From an uncultured Collinsella sp. (GTDB taxonomy: Bacteria; Actinomycetota; Coriobacteriia; Coriobacteriales; Coriobacteriaceae), in NCBI GenBank assembly GCA_902496775.1, contig CABVCF010000062.1, positions 1 through 12,283 of the forward strand: a stretch of 12,283 bases of DNA. Direction: 5' to 3'. The first letter of the stretch is position 1. Every line of letters starts with the position of its first letter. Positions 6,313 to 12,283 of this stretch are shown one piece after another. Position numbers and translations under genes: made by a program. The notes under the pieces were generated by a model. That model searched no databases. It had not been told where the DNA came from and saw only the letters and a program-made list of their open reading frames with translations.

Positions 6313-6876
6313 ATGGGTCTGCTCGATTCGCTTAAGTCCACCTTCACCTCGACCGGCGAGGCGTCCGTTCCGCCCGCAGCAAGCTTCGCTACCCGCGAAG
6401 GCGTCATCTATGCCCCCGTCAACGGCGTGCTCGTCAACCTGAACGAGGTTCCCGACGAGACGATCGCCTCGGGCATGCTTGGCCAGGGCTATGGCATCGA
6501 GCCCATTACCGGCACCATCTATGCGCCCGCCAACGGCCGCATCGGTGCCACCACTGTCACCAACCACTCCATCGGCATGATCACCGAGGACGGCCTGCGC
6601 GTGTTCATCCATGTTGGCCTGGGCACCGTGGAAATGAACGGCAAGGGTTTTGCCCGCTTTGTCGAGATGGGCGATGTGGTCAAGGCAGGCCAGCCGCTCA
6701 TCAGCTTCGACCGCGAGGCCATTAAGGCCGCTGGTCACGAGGACATCGTGACCGTCATCGTCTCCGAGCTCGATCGTCTTAAGAGCATCGACCATGTCGG
6801 CGAGTCTGGAACGCTTATCGGCGGCAACCCGCTCGTCAAGCTTGGCGACCCGCTGCTGGTTGCCAAGACCAAGTAG
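6313..6876 (+). CDS. PTS glucose-family EIIA component (single domain)
   Basis: A 187-residue soluble phosphocarrier of the EIIA-Glc (Crr) family, which passes phosphate from HPr to an EIIB domain during sugar uptake. The paired histidines are visible: His85 in TNHSIGMI and the phospho-acceptor His100 in VFIHVGLGTVEMNG, matching His75/His90 of E. coli EIIA-Glc. GVIYAPVNGVL and GTIYAPANG are the usual beta-strand motifs. The first ~28 residues are a short extra segment. The start is ATG at 6313 with GGAGG (6303-6307) 5 nt upstream. No EIIBC gene is adjacent, so it must serve a permease encoded elsewhere. It is a single-gene transcript ending at the terminator at 6914. A possible LacI-type site sits in its leader. 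The specific sugar is unknown. Confidence 0.92.
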   Translation: MGLLDSLKSTFTSTGEASVPPAASFATREGVIYAPVNGVLVNLNEVPDETIASGMLGQGYGIEPITGTIYAPANGRIGATTVTNHSIGMITEDGLRVFIHVGLGTVEMNGKGFARFVEMGDVVKAGQPLISFDREAIKAAGHEDIVTVIVSELDRLKSIDHVGESGTLIGGNPLVKLGDPLLVAKTK

Positions 6877-6913
6877 CCAGGCCCCACGCCACACAGCCAA
6901 AAGGCACCTCGTC

Positions 6914-6953
6914 AAGCGCCCGCGACCATTTGGCCGCGGGCGCTTTTCGTTTG
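6914..6953 (+). terminator. Intrinsic terminator after EIIA
   Basis: A perfect 11-bp stem (AAGCGCCCGCG 6914-6924 with 6935-6945) has a 10-nt loop and is followed by TTCGTTT. It lies 37 bp after the EIIA stop codon. Confidence 0.85.
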
Positions 6954-7002
6954 AAAAACCATCCCGCCAATGCTTTATCTGTATAGCTCAAATGAGCCGA
7001 GC

Positions 7003-7011
7003 TGCTAGAAT
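7003..7011 (+). promoter_or_regulatory. Probable extended -10 promoter of asnS
   Basis: TGCTAGAAT (7003-7011) is an extended -10 (TGn plus TAGAAT). No good -35 is seen. The start would be near 7018, giving a ~40-nt leader, too short for a T-box. Confidence 0.45.
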
Positions 7012-7057
7012 ATCGAACTGTATGGATAACTATCATTCAACCGTTATGGGAGGATAC

Positions 7058-8458
7058 GTGAACCGCACCAAAATCGCGCAGCTCTATGCCGATGCCGAGT
7101 CGCTCGGCGGCCAGACCGTCACCGTCGCCGGCTGGGTCAAGTCCGTCCGCGACATGAAGAACTTTGGCTTTGTTACGCTCAACGACGGCAGCTGCTTCCG
7201 CGACCTGCAAGTCGTCATGAACCGCGAGGCACTCGACAACTACGACGAGATCGCCCATCAAAACGTCTCGGCCGCACTCATTTGCACCGGCACCGTCAAA
7301 CTGACCCCCGATGCGCCCCAGCCTTTCGAGCTTTCTGCCACCTCCATCGAGGTCGAGGGCGTCAGCGCCCCGGATTACCCGCTGCAGAAGAAGCGCGCAA
7401 CCGTCGAGTTCCTGCGCACCCAGCAGCACCTGCGCCCGCGCACCAACCTGTTCCGCGCCGTGTTCCGCATCCGCTCTGTCGCGGCTGCCGCCATCCACCG
7501 CTTCTTCCAGGAGCAGGGTTTTGTCTACGTCAACACCCCCATCATCACCACGAGTGACTGCGAAGGCGCCGGCGAGATGTTCCGCGTGACCACGCTCGAC
7601 CCCAAAAATCCGCCCCTCACCGAGTCCGGCGAGGTCGACTGGAGCCAGGACTTCTTTGGCAAGCATGCAAGCCTCACCGTGTCCGGCCAGCTCAATGCCG
7701 AGAACTTTGCCATGGCCTTTGGCGACGTGTACACCTTTGGCCCCACCTTCCGCGCCGAAAACTCCAACACCACGCGCCACGCCGCCGAGTTTTGGATCGA
7801 GCCCGAGATGGCCTTTGCCGACCTTAACGACTACATGGATAACGCCGAGGCCATGCTCAAGTACGTCCTTAAGGACGTTATGGCCACCTGCCCCGACGAG
7901 CTCAACATGCTCAACAAGTTTGTGGACAAGGGTCTGCTCGAGCGCCTGGACCATGTCGCCAACTCCGACTTTGCCCGCGTTACCTACACCGAGGCCGTCG
8001 AGATCCTGGAGCAGGCAGTCGCTGCTGGCCACCAGTTTGATTACCCCGTCAGCTGGGGCATCGACCTGCAGACCGAGCACGAGCGCTTCCTGACCGAGGA
8101 GCACTTTAAGCGCCCGACCTTCGTGACCGACTACCCGGCCGAGATCAAGGCGTTCTACATGCGCATGAACGAGGACGGCAAGACCGTCGCCGCCGCCGAC
8201 TGCCTGGTGCCCGGTATCGGCGAGATTATCGGCGGCTCCCAGCGCGAGGAGCGCCTAGATCTGCTCGAGGCCCGCATCAAGGACCTGGGCATGAATCCCG
8301 AGCAGTACAAGTACTACCTTGACCTGCGCCGCTACGGTTCCTGCAAGCACGCCGGCTACGGTCTGGGCTTCGAGCGCTTGGTCATGTATCTGACCGGCGT
8401 GGGCAACATCCGCGACGTCCTGCCGCACCCGCGCACCGTGGGCAACGCCGACTTCTAA
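7058..8458 (+). CDS. asnS: Asparaginyl-tRNA synthetase
   Basis: A 466-residue class IIb aminoacyl-tRNA synthetase that charges tRNA-Asn with asparagine in the cytoplasm. The N-terminal OB-fold anticodon-binding domain covers about residues 20-105 (VTVAGWVKSVRDMKNFGFV). The catalytic core has FRAENSNTTRHAAEFW (231-246, class II motif 2 region) and GLGFERLVMYLTG (436-448, motif 3). The ending RDVLPHPRTVGNADF and the NSNTTRH signature separate AsnRS from AspRS. Length is normal for bacterial AsnRS. GTG at 7058 was chosen because GGGAGG (7048-7053) is 4 nt upstream; the in-frame ATG at 7046 overlaps that site. It stands alone, between terminators at 6914 and 8506, so it is probably transcribed by itself. 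Nothing unusual is seen in the sequence. Confidence 0.97.
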   Translation: MNRTKIAQLYADAESLGGQTVTVAGWVKSVRDMKNFGFVTLNDGSCFRDLQVVMNREALDNYDEIAHQNVSAALICTGTVKLTPDAPQPFELSATSIEVEGVSAPDYPLQKKRATVEFLRTQQHLRPRTNLFRAVFRIRSVAAAAIHRFFQEQGFVYVNTPIITTSDCEGAGEMFRVTTLDPKNPPLTESGEVDWSQDFFGKHASLTVSGQLNAENFAMAFGDVYTFGPTFRAENSNTTRHAAEFWIEPEMAFADLNDYMDNAEAMLKYVLKDVMATCPDELNMLNKFVDKGLLERLDHVANSDFARVTYTEAVEILEQAVAAGHQFDYPVSWGIDLQTEHERFLTEEHFKRPTFVTDYPAEIKAFYMRMNEDGKTVAAADCLVPGIGEIIGGSQREERLDLLEARIKDLGMNPEQYKYYLDLRRYGSCKHAGYGLGFERLVMYLTGVGNIRDVLPHPRTVGNADF

Positions 8459-8505
8459 TTGTCGAACGCTAGCTCGCGTCGCCACACGCCAACGCTCATC
8501 GTACA

Positions 8506-8540
8506 AGCGTCTCTCGACATCGGTCGAGAGACGCTTTTTT
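8506..8540 (+). terminator. Intrinsic terminator after asnS
   Basis: A perfect 12-bp stem (AGCGTCTCTCGA 8506-8517 with 8524-8535) has a 6-nt loop and a six-T tract to 8540. It lies 47 bp past the asnS stop. Confidence 0.93.
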
Positions 8541-8661
8541 CAACAGCATCCGTCAAGCTTTTGGCAAGGTTTTGGTCAGTTGAGCAGGGCTGTTGAAAAC
8601 TCGACCCGCCGTTTGCCGACGACTACCGACCGCCCAGAGCGCCCTGCGCCCCTGGGAAAGC

Positions 8662-8712
8662 CCCACGTCCTAGGCTCCATACCGTCGCCACCCAAAACGG
8701 AAAGGACGTGGG
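8662..8712 (+). promoter_or_regulatory. Inverted repeat covering the ribosome site of the WYL regulator
   Basis: CCCACGTCC (8662-8670) is a perfect complement of GGACGTGGG (8704-8712), separated by 33 nt. The right half overlaps the AAAGGA ribosome site (8701-8706) of the following gene, so an RNA stem could hide it. It may alternatively be a DNA site for an autoregulator. Confidence 0.4.
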
Positions 8713-8716
8713 CACG

Positions 8717-9502
8717 ATGACCGAAGCCGCTGTTGAAACCTACGACACCACGACGAGAGGCGCCGCCTCGATGGCAGCCTATCGCGCCGTTCGCATCCTG
8801 CAACTATTAAGCGAAAACACTGGCGAGGACAAGGCCATGCTTTCCGATGAGTTGATCCGGCGCCTCGCCCATCCCGACGACCCCGCCCGCATGCCCATCT
8901 CGGCGGCGCGGCGCAGCATCTACACCGCCATCTCCGCGCTTCGCCATGCCGGATACGAAATTGAGTACAAACGCGGCGTGGGCTACAAACTTCTTACCCG
9001 CCCGCTCACCGATGAAGAGATCATCCGGCTCCACGGTATGGTCATGCGCAACCGCTCCACGCCTATCGCTATCCGCAAGAGCATGGCGCAGCACTTAGTT
9101 GCCATGGCGAGTGCCGACGTTCGCGGCTACCTCGATACACCCGAACCCGCTCCGAGCGCAGGCGGCAAGGCTACCAAGGCAACACGCACGCCCATCAAGC
9201 GTATCGATACGTGCGAGCTCGTCGAGCAGGCCATCGACCACGGAACCACGGTGAGTTTTGATATTTCGAGCGTCACGACGCGTGGCGAAACCGAAGCAGC
9301 ACGGATGACACTCCGTCCCTTTGCCATCAAGCAACGAGACGGCATCTCTTATTTGCTGGGAACGGTCTATGACGCCCGAGGCGCCGATGACACGTTGCGT
9401 ACCGTAGAGATTGGCCGAATGAGAAACGTCACCACACGTCTCCTCGACGGCAAGAAGCTCTTCGCCGCCCTAGACGAGGACGACGCCTCCTCCGCCGCAT
9501 AA
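8717..9502 (+). CDS. HTH and WYL-like domain transcriptional regulator
   Basis: A 261-residue putative DNA-binding regulator. Residues ~21-93 fit a winged helix-turn-helix (AAYRAVRILQLLSEN, then SIYTAISALRHAGYEIEYKRGVGYKL, like the N-terminus of WYL-family repressors). Residues ~165-245 fit a WYL-type sensor (VSFDI, MTLRPFAIKQRDGISYLLGT, VEIGRMRNV). The usual Trp-Tyr-Leu reads Ser-Tyr-Leu here. A low-complexity Ala/Pro/Lys/Thr linker (about 141-161) joins the two parts. The WYL domain in this family senses ligands, including nucleic acids; nothing here shows the ligand or target. The start is ATG at 8717, with AAAGGA about 10 nt upstream; the GTG at 8708 is too close to that site. It is flanked by the asnS terminator and the ABC operon promoter, and could regulate either neighbour. 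Confidence 0.8.
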   Translation: MTEAAVETYDTTTRGAASMAAYRAVRILQLLSENTGEDKAMLSDELIRRLAHPDDPARMPISAARRSIYTAISALRHAGYEIEYKRGVGYKLLTRPLTDEEIIRLHGMVMRNRSTPIAIRKSMAQHLVAMASADVRGYLDTPEPAPSAGGKATKATRTPIKRIDTCELVEQAIDHGTTVSFDISSVTTRGETEAARMTLRPFAIKQRDGISYLLGTVYDARGADDTLRTVEIGRMRNVTTRLLDGKKLFAALDEDDASSAA

Positions 9503-9571
9503 GACCCTCCGCCGCCCATTCGACTACCCGTACCGCCCATCCGATTCTGTATTAAAAAACCCGCCAGGCTG

Positions 9572-9599
9572 TTGTAAAAATGGACATCAGCGCTACTAT
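9572..9599 (+). promoter_or_regulatory. Probable promoter of the ABC transporter operon
   Basis: TTGTAA (9572-9577) and TACTAT (9594-9599) are 16 bp apart, giving a start near 9606. The leader then holds a stem (CAC plus TGCACT 9605-9614 with AGTGCAGTG 9622-9630) and a small CCAG/CTGG stem ending at the GGGGG ribosome site (9651-9655). Confidence 0.5.
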
Positions 9600-9662
9600 A
9601 GTTCCACTTGCACTTTGTCCCAGTGCAGTGTTTCCAGCCATTTTTATACTGGGGGTAATGAT

Positions 9663-10643
9663 ATGAAGGACATCACCATCAGCCGCAGGAGCCTTCTGGT
9701 CTCCGCTGGCCTGCTCGCGCTCGCCCCGCTCGCCGGATGCGGCGGCAACTCTGGTTCCGGCTCTGCTGCCGCCGGTTCCGACTACACCATCGGCGTTCTG
9801 CAGCTCACCGAGCACTCCGCACTCGATGCCGCCAACGACGGCTTTGTCAAGGCCATCAAGGAAAGCGGCCTTAAGGTCAAGATCGACCAGAAGAACGCCC
9901 AGAACGACCAGTCCACGTGTAAGTCCATTGCCGACAAGTTTGTGGGCGACAACGTCAACCTGATTTATGCCATCGCCACGCCCGCCGCGCAGGCTGCCGC
10001 CGGCGCCACGGCCGATATCCCCATCGTAGGCTGCGCCATCACCGACTACGCCGCCTCCGGCCTGGTCCAGGACAACGACAAGCCCGGCACCAACGTCACG
10101 GGCGCTTCCGACCTCACCCCGGTCGCCGAGCAGCTCGAGATGATGCAGAAGGTCCTGCCCGACGTTAAAAAGGTCGGCCTGCTCTACTGCACCGCCGAGT
10201 CCAACTCCGACGTCCAGATCAAGGCCGCCAAGAAGGAGCTCGACAAGCTGGGCCTCGAGTACACTGACTTCACCGTCTCGAGCTCCAACGAGATTCAGTC
10301 CGTCGTCGAGTCTGCCGTGGGCAAGGTCGACGCGCTGTACTCCCCCACCGACAACACCATCGCCGCGGGTGCCTCGCAGGTCGGCCAGATCTGCAAGGAA
10401 AACAAGCTTCCCTTCGTGACTGGCGAGGAGGGTATGTGCATGGCCGGCGGCCTGTTCACCCTCTCCATCAACTATGAGGACCTGGGCTACGCCGCGGGCG
10501 AGATGGCCGTTAAGATCCTGAAGGGCGAGGCCAAGCCCGAGGATATGCCGATCAAGCACCTCTCGAGCAAGGACCTGGTCGTCGTCAAGAACGACGAAAT
10601 GGCCGAGGCCCTGGGCATCGACCTTTCCGCCCTGGACGCGTAA
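9663..10643 (+). CDS. ABC transporter substrate-binding lipoprotein (TrpX-like, ABC_sub_bind family)
   Basis: A 326-residue extracellular solute-binding lipoprotein. Residues 1-26 are a lipoprotein signal peptide: RR at 8-9, hydrophobic core LLVSAGLLALAPLAG, and lipidated Cys26 in LAGC. The mature protein opens with a Gly/Ser-rich tether, then YTIGVLQLTEHSALDAANDG. Family landmarks follow: NAQNDQSTCKSIADKFVGDN, IATPAAQAAAG, GASDLTPVAEQ, YSPTDNTIAAG and GEEGM. These place it in the ABC_sub_bind group that includes streptococcal TrpX of the TrpXYZ tryptophan importer. The substrate here may be an aromatic amino acid, but that is inference. The start is ATG at 9663 with GGGGG 7 nt upstream; the ATG at 9658 stops after two codons. 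It is the first gene of a three-gene operon. Confidence 0.9.
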   Translation: MKDITISRRSLLVSAGLLALAPLAGCGGNSGSGSAAAGSDYTIGVLQLTEHSALDAANDGFVKAIKESGLKVKIDQKNAQNDQSTCKSIADKFVGDNVNLIYAIATPAAQAAAGATADIPIVGCAITDYAASGLVQDNDKPGTNVTGASDLTPVAEQLEMMQKVLPDVKKVGLLYCTAESNSDVQIKAAKKELDKLGLEYTDFTVSSSNEIQSVVESAVGKVDALYSPTDNTIAAGASQVGQICKENKLPFVTGEEGMCMAGGLFTLSINYEDLGYAAGEMAVKILKGEAKPEDMPIKHLSSKDLVVVKNDEMAEALGIDLSALDA

Positions 10644-10658
10644 TGCCATACGCGGCAT

Positions 10659-10690
10659 GCGGCTAGAGCCCGTGCTCGCGCTTTAGCCGC
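10659..10690 (+). other. Stem-loop after the binding-protein gene
   Basis: GCGGCTAGAG (10659-10668) pairs with CTTTAGCCGC (10681-10690) over 10 bp with one G·U, leaving a 12-nt loop. It is followed by GTTATTC, not a strong T run. It could protect the 3' end of a processed binding-protein mRNA. Confidence 0.55.
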
Positions 10691-10710
10691 GTTATTCAAT
10701 ATCTGAGCCA

Positions 10711-10752
10711 CAGGGGCGGGCGCTGTAGACCGGCGTCCGCCCTGCTTGTTTC
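10711..10752 (+). terminator. Attenuator-like hairpin between binding protein and permease
   Basis: CAGGGGCGGGCGC (10711-10723) pairs with GCGTCCGCCCTG (10733-10744) with one bulged G and one G·U, then CTTGTTTC follows. It is terminator-like but with an imperfect U tract. Partial read-through would leave more binding protein than permease and ATPase, a common arrangement in importers. Confidence 0.6.
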
Positions 10753-10846
10753 AGGTAAAACAAAACGTCTGTCCGTAACTCTTCTATGCATTGTTACCGC
10801 TATTATGGTGAATCACGTGTCCACCCTATCCTAGGAGGTATGAAGC

Positions 10847-11770
10847 ATGCTCATTGCATTGCAGGGCGCCGTTTCGCAGGGCGTCCTCTGGGGCATTATG
10901 GTGCTTGGCGTGTTTATCACGTTCCGCCTGCTCGACATTCCCGATATGACCTGCGACGGCAGCTTTGCCCTCGGCGGCTGCGTCTGCGCTGTGCTCATCG
11001 TCAATAACAACGTCGACCCGCTGTTCGCCGTGCTGGCCGGTATGTGCGCCGGCGCCATCGCGGGCGCCGTCACGGGCATTTTGACCACCGTCTTTGAGAT
11101 TCCTGCGATCCTCGCCGGAATCCTCACCCAGATCAGCCTGTGGTCCATCAACCTGCGCATCATGGGCAAGTCCAATACGCCCATTCTTGCCAAAGGCACC
11201 GTGTTCTCGGCCGTCAGCAATATGACCGGTCTGCCGCAGTCCACCGTTGCCATCATCTTGGGCATCCTGCTCGCCGTGGCTATCGTTGCCATCCTGTATT
11301 GGTTCTTTGGCACCGAGATCGGCTCGGCGCTGCGAGCCACCGGCAACAACGAGTATATGATCCGCGCTCTGGGCGTCAACACCAACTCCACCAAGATGAT
11401 CGCCCTCGTGCTCTCCAACGCCCTCATCGGCCTTTCGGGCGCGCTCATCTGCCAGAGCCAAAAGTATGCCGACATTGGTATGGGCACCGGTGCCATCGTT
11501 ATCGGTCTTGCCGCCATTGTTATCGGTGAGGTGCTCGGCCGTCTGCTGCCCGGCGGCCTCACGCAGTTTAGCGTCCGTCTTGCCTCCGCCGTCTTTGGCT
11601 CCGTGGTGTACTTCCTTATCCGCGCCATCGTGCTGCAGTTGGGCATGGACGCCAACGACATGAAGCTGCTCTCCGCCGTGATTGTCGCTGTGGCCCTGTG
11701 CGTGCCCGTGGTTTGGGAGCGCTATAAGCTCCGCAGCTCCTACACGAAGGGGGATGAGGCAGATGCTTAA
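10847..11770 (+). CDS. ABC transporter permease (TrpY-like, BPD_transp_2 family)
   Basis: A 307-residue integral membrane permease with about eight to nine hydrophobic segments. It starts MLIALQGAVSQGVLWGIMVLGVFITFRLLDIPDMTCDGSF, where LDIPDMTCDGSFALGG is a hallmark of permeases paired with ABC_sub_bind lipoproteins. The cytoplasmic loop TEIGSALRATGNNEYMIRALGVN (about 158-180) carries the EAA-type coupling segment that contacts the ATPase. QKYADIGMGTGAIVIGLAAIVIGEVL follows. The start is ATG at 10847 with a full AGGAGG (10833-10838) 8 nt upstream. It is separated from the binding-protein gene by 203 bp with two hairpins, and its last codons overlap the ATPase gene by 8 nt, so those two are translationally coupled. 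A TATTAT at 10801-10806 might be an internal -10, without a visible -35. Confidence 0.92.
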   Translation: MLIALQGAVSQGVLWGIMVLGVFITFRLLDIPDMTCDGSFALGGCVCAVLIVNNNVDPLFAVLAGMCAGAIAGAVTGILTTVFEIPAILAGILTQISLWSINLRIMGKSNTPILAKGTVFSAVSNMTGLPQSTVAIILGILLAVAIVAILYWFFGTEIGSALRATGNNEYMIRALGVNTNSTKMIALVLSNALIGLSGALICQSQKYADIGMGTGAIVIGLAAIVIGEVLGRLLPGGLTQFSVRLASAVFGSVVYFLIRAIVLQLGMDANDMKLLSAVIVAVALCVPVVWERYKLRSSYTKGDEADA

Positions 11771-12283
11771 GCTCTCGCACGTCAAGAAGACCTTTAACAA
11801 GGGCACCGTCACCGAGAAGCGCGCGCTCACCGGCGTCGACCTCACCCTAAATGACGGCGACTTTGTAACCGTGATCGGCGGCAACGGCGCCGGCAAGTCC
11901 ACGCTGCTCAACATGATCGCCGGCGTGTACCCGCTCGATTCGGGCGTTATTGAGCTCGACGGCACCGACATCTCGCGCCTGAGCGAGTCGCAGCGCGCCA
12001 AGTACCTGGGCCGCGTGTTCCAGGACCCCATGCGCGGCACCGCAGCCGACATGCAGATTGCCGAGAACCTGGCCCTCGCCAAGCGTCGCGGCCAGCGTCG
12101 CGGCCTTTCGTGGGGCGTCACCAAGGCCGAGAAAGATGAGTACGTTGAGCTGCTCAAGCGCCTGGACCTTGGTCTGGACACGCGTCTCAACGCCAAGGTC
12201 GGCCTGCTCTCGGGCGGCCAGCGCCAGGCACTCACCCTGTTGATGGCCACGCTCACCAGGCCGCGCCTGCTGCTGCTCGACGA
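11763..12283 (+). CDS. ABC transporter ATP-binding protein (TrpZ-like), C-terminus beyond window
   Basis: The first 173 residues of the nucleotide-binding subunit of the importer; the frame is open at the window end. Walker A is GGNGAGKST (39-47), the Q-loop is FQDP (86-89), the ABC signature is LSGGQ (149-153), and Walker B starts at RLLLLD (168-173), where the window cuts off before the catalytic Glu. FQDPMRGTAADMQIAENLALA is typical of the ATPases paired with this permease group. It would hydrolyse ATP on the cytoplasmic face of the permease. The start is ATG at 11763, within the last codons of the permease gene (stop 11768-11770), preceded by GGGGGATGAGG as ribosome site. Confidence 0.93.
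   Translation, partial: MLKLSHVKKTFNKGTVTEKRALTGVDLTLNDGDFVTVIGGNGAGKSTLLNMIAGVYPLDSGVIELDGTDISRLSESQRAKYLGRVFQDPMRGTAADMQIAENLALAKRRGQRRGLSWGVTKAEKDEYVELLKRLDLGLDTRLNAKVGLLSGGQRQALTLLMATLTRPRLLLLD

Noticed and set aside
7012..7057. T-box or other riboswitch before asnS
   Set aside because: The leader from the likely promoter is only about 40 nt and no T-box sequence or terminator/antiterminator pair is seen.
9511..9544. Direct repeat CCGCCCATYCGA (9511-9522 and 9533-9544) after the WYL regulator gene
   Set aside because: It is short, has one mismatch and no evident link to a promoter; plausible by chance in GC-rich DNA.

Overview
The window looks like chromosome from a GC-rich Gram-positive of the Actinobacteria, most likely a Coriobacteriia gut anaerobe such as Collinsella. 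This is inferred from the strong G/C preference at third codon positions, AGGAGG-type ribosome sites, use of GTG starts, and the gene mix: a FeoA-FeoB fusion, glucose-type PTS EIIA, AsnRS, and a TrpXYZ-like transporter. It rests on protein resemblance recalled from memory, not on a search.

Layout. The left half (1-6069) is read on the minus strand. It holds the N-terminal part of a GH13 alpha-amylase-family enzyme (cut by the window start), a SotB-like MFS sugar-efflux permease, a FeoA-FeoB ferrous iron transporter, and an alpha/beta-hydrolase esterase. The right half (6313-12283) is read on the plus strand. It holds a single-domain PTS EIIA of the glucose family, asparaginyl-tRNA synthetase (asnS), an HTH/WYL-type transcriptional regulator, and a three-gene ABC transporter operon (lipoprotein, permease, ATPase) cut by the window end. 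The two halves diverge from the 243-bp region 6070-6312. Clear intrinsic terminators follow the EIIA gene, asnS and (on the minus strand) feoAB. The feoAB terminator hairpin overlaps the promoter of the next gene, sotB.

Most unusual features. (1) feoAB carries two imperfect tandem duplications. One is a 42-bp in-frame unit; the other is a 23-bp unit that shifts the frame and destroys the last membrane helix. In both, the copies differ only at synonymous positions, so they did not arise by simple recent slippage. A join between two strain haplotypes, biological or from assembly, is the likeliest explanation. (2) Two near-identical ~67-bp palindromic elements lie immediately downstream of the stop codons of sotB and the esterase gene, with conserved arms and different loops. 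(3) Next to the second one is an array of about three 62-bp hairpin-forming tandem units in the 473-bp gap between the esterase and feoAB. (4) Two tandem 16-bp palindromes in the feoAB leader look like operator sites, plausibly for a metal-responsive repressor.

Functionally the region mixes carbohydrate use (GH13, sugar efflux, EIIA), iron uptake, translation and nutrient uptake. Apart from the ABC transporter, adjacent genes do not form an obvious common pathway. I see no mobile element, tRNA or rRNA gene, or CRISPR array.
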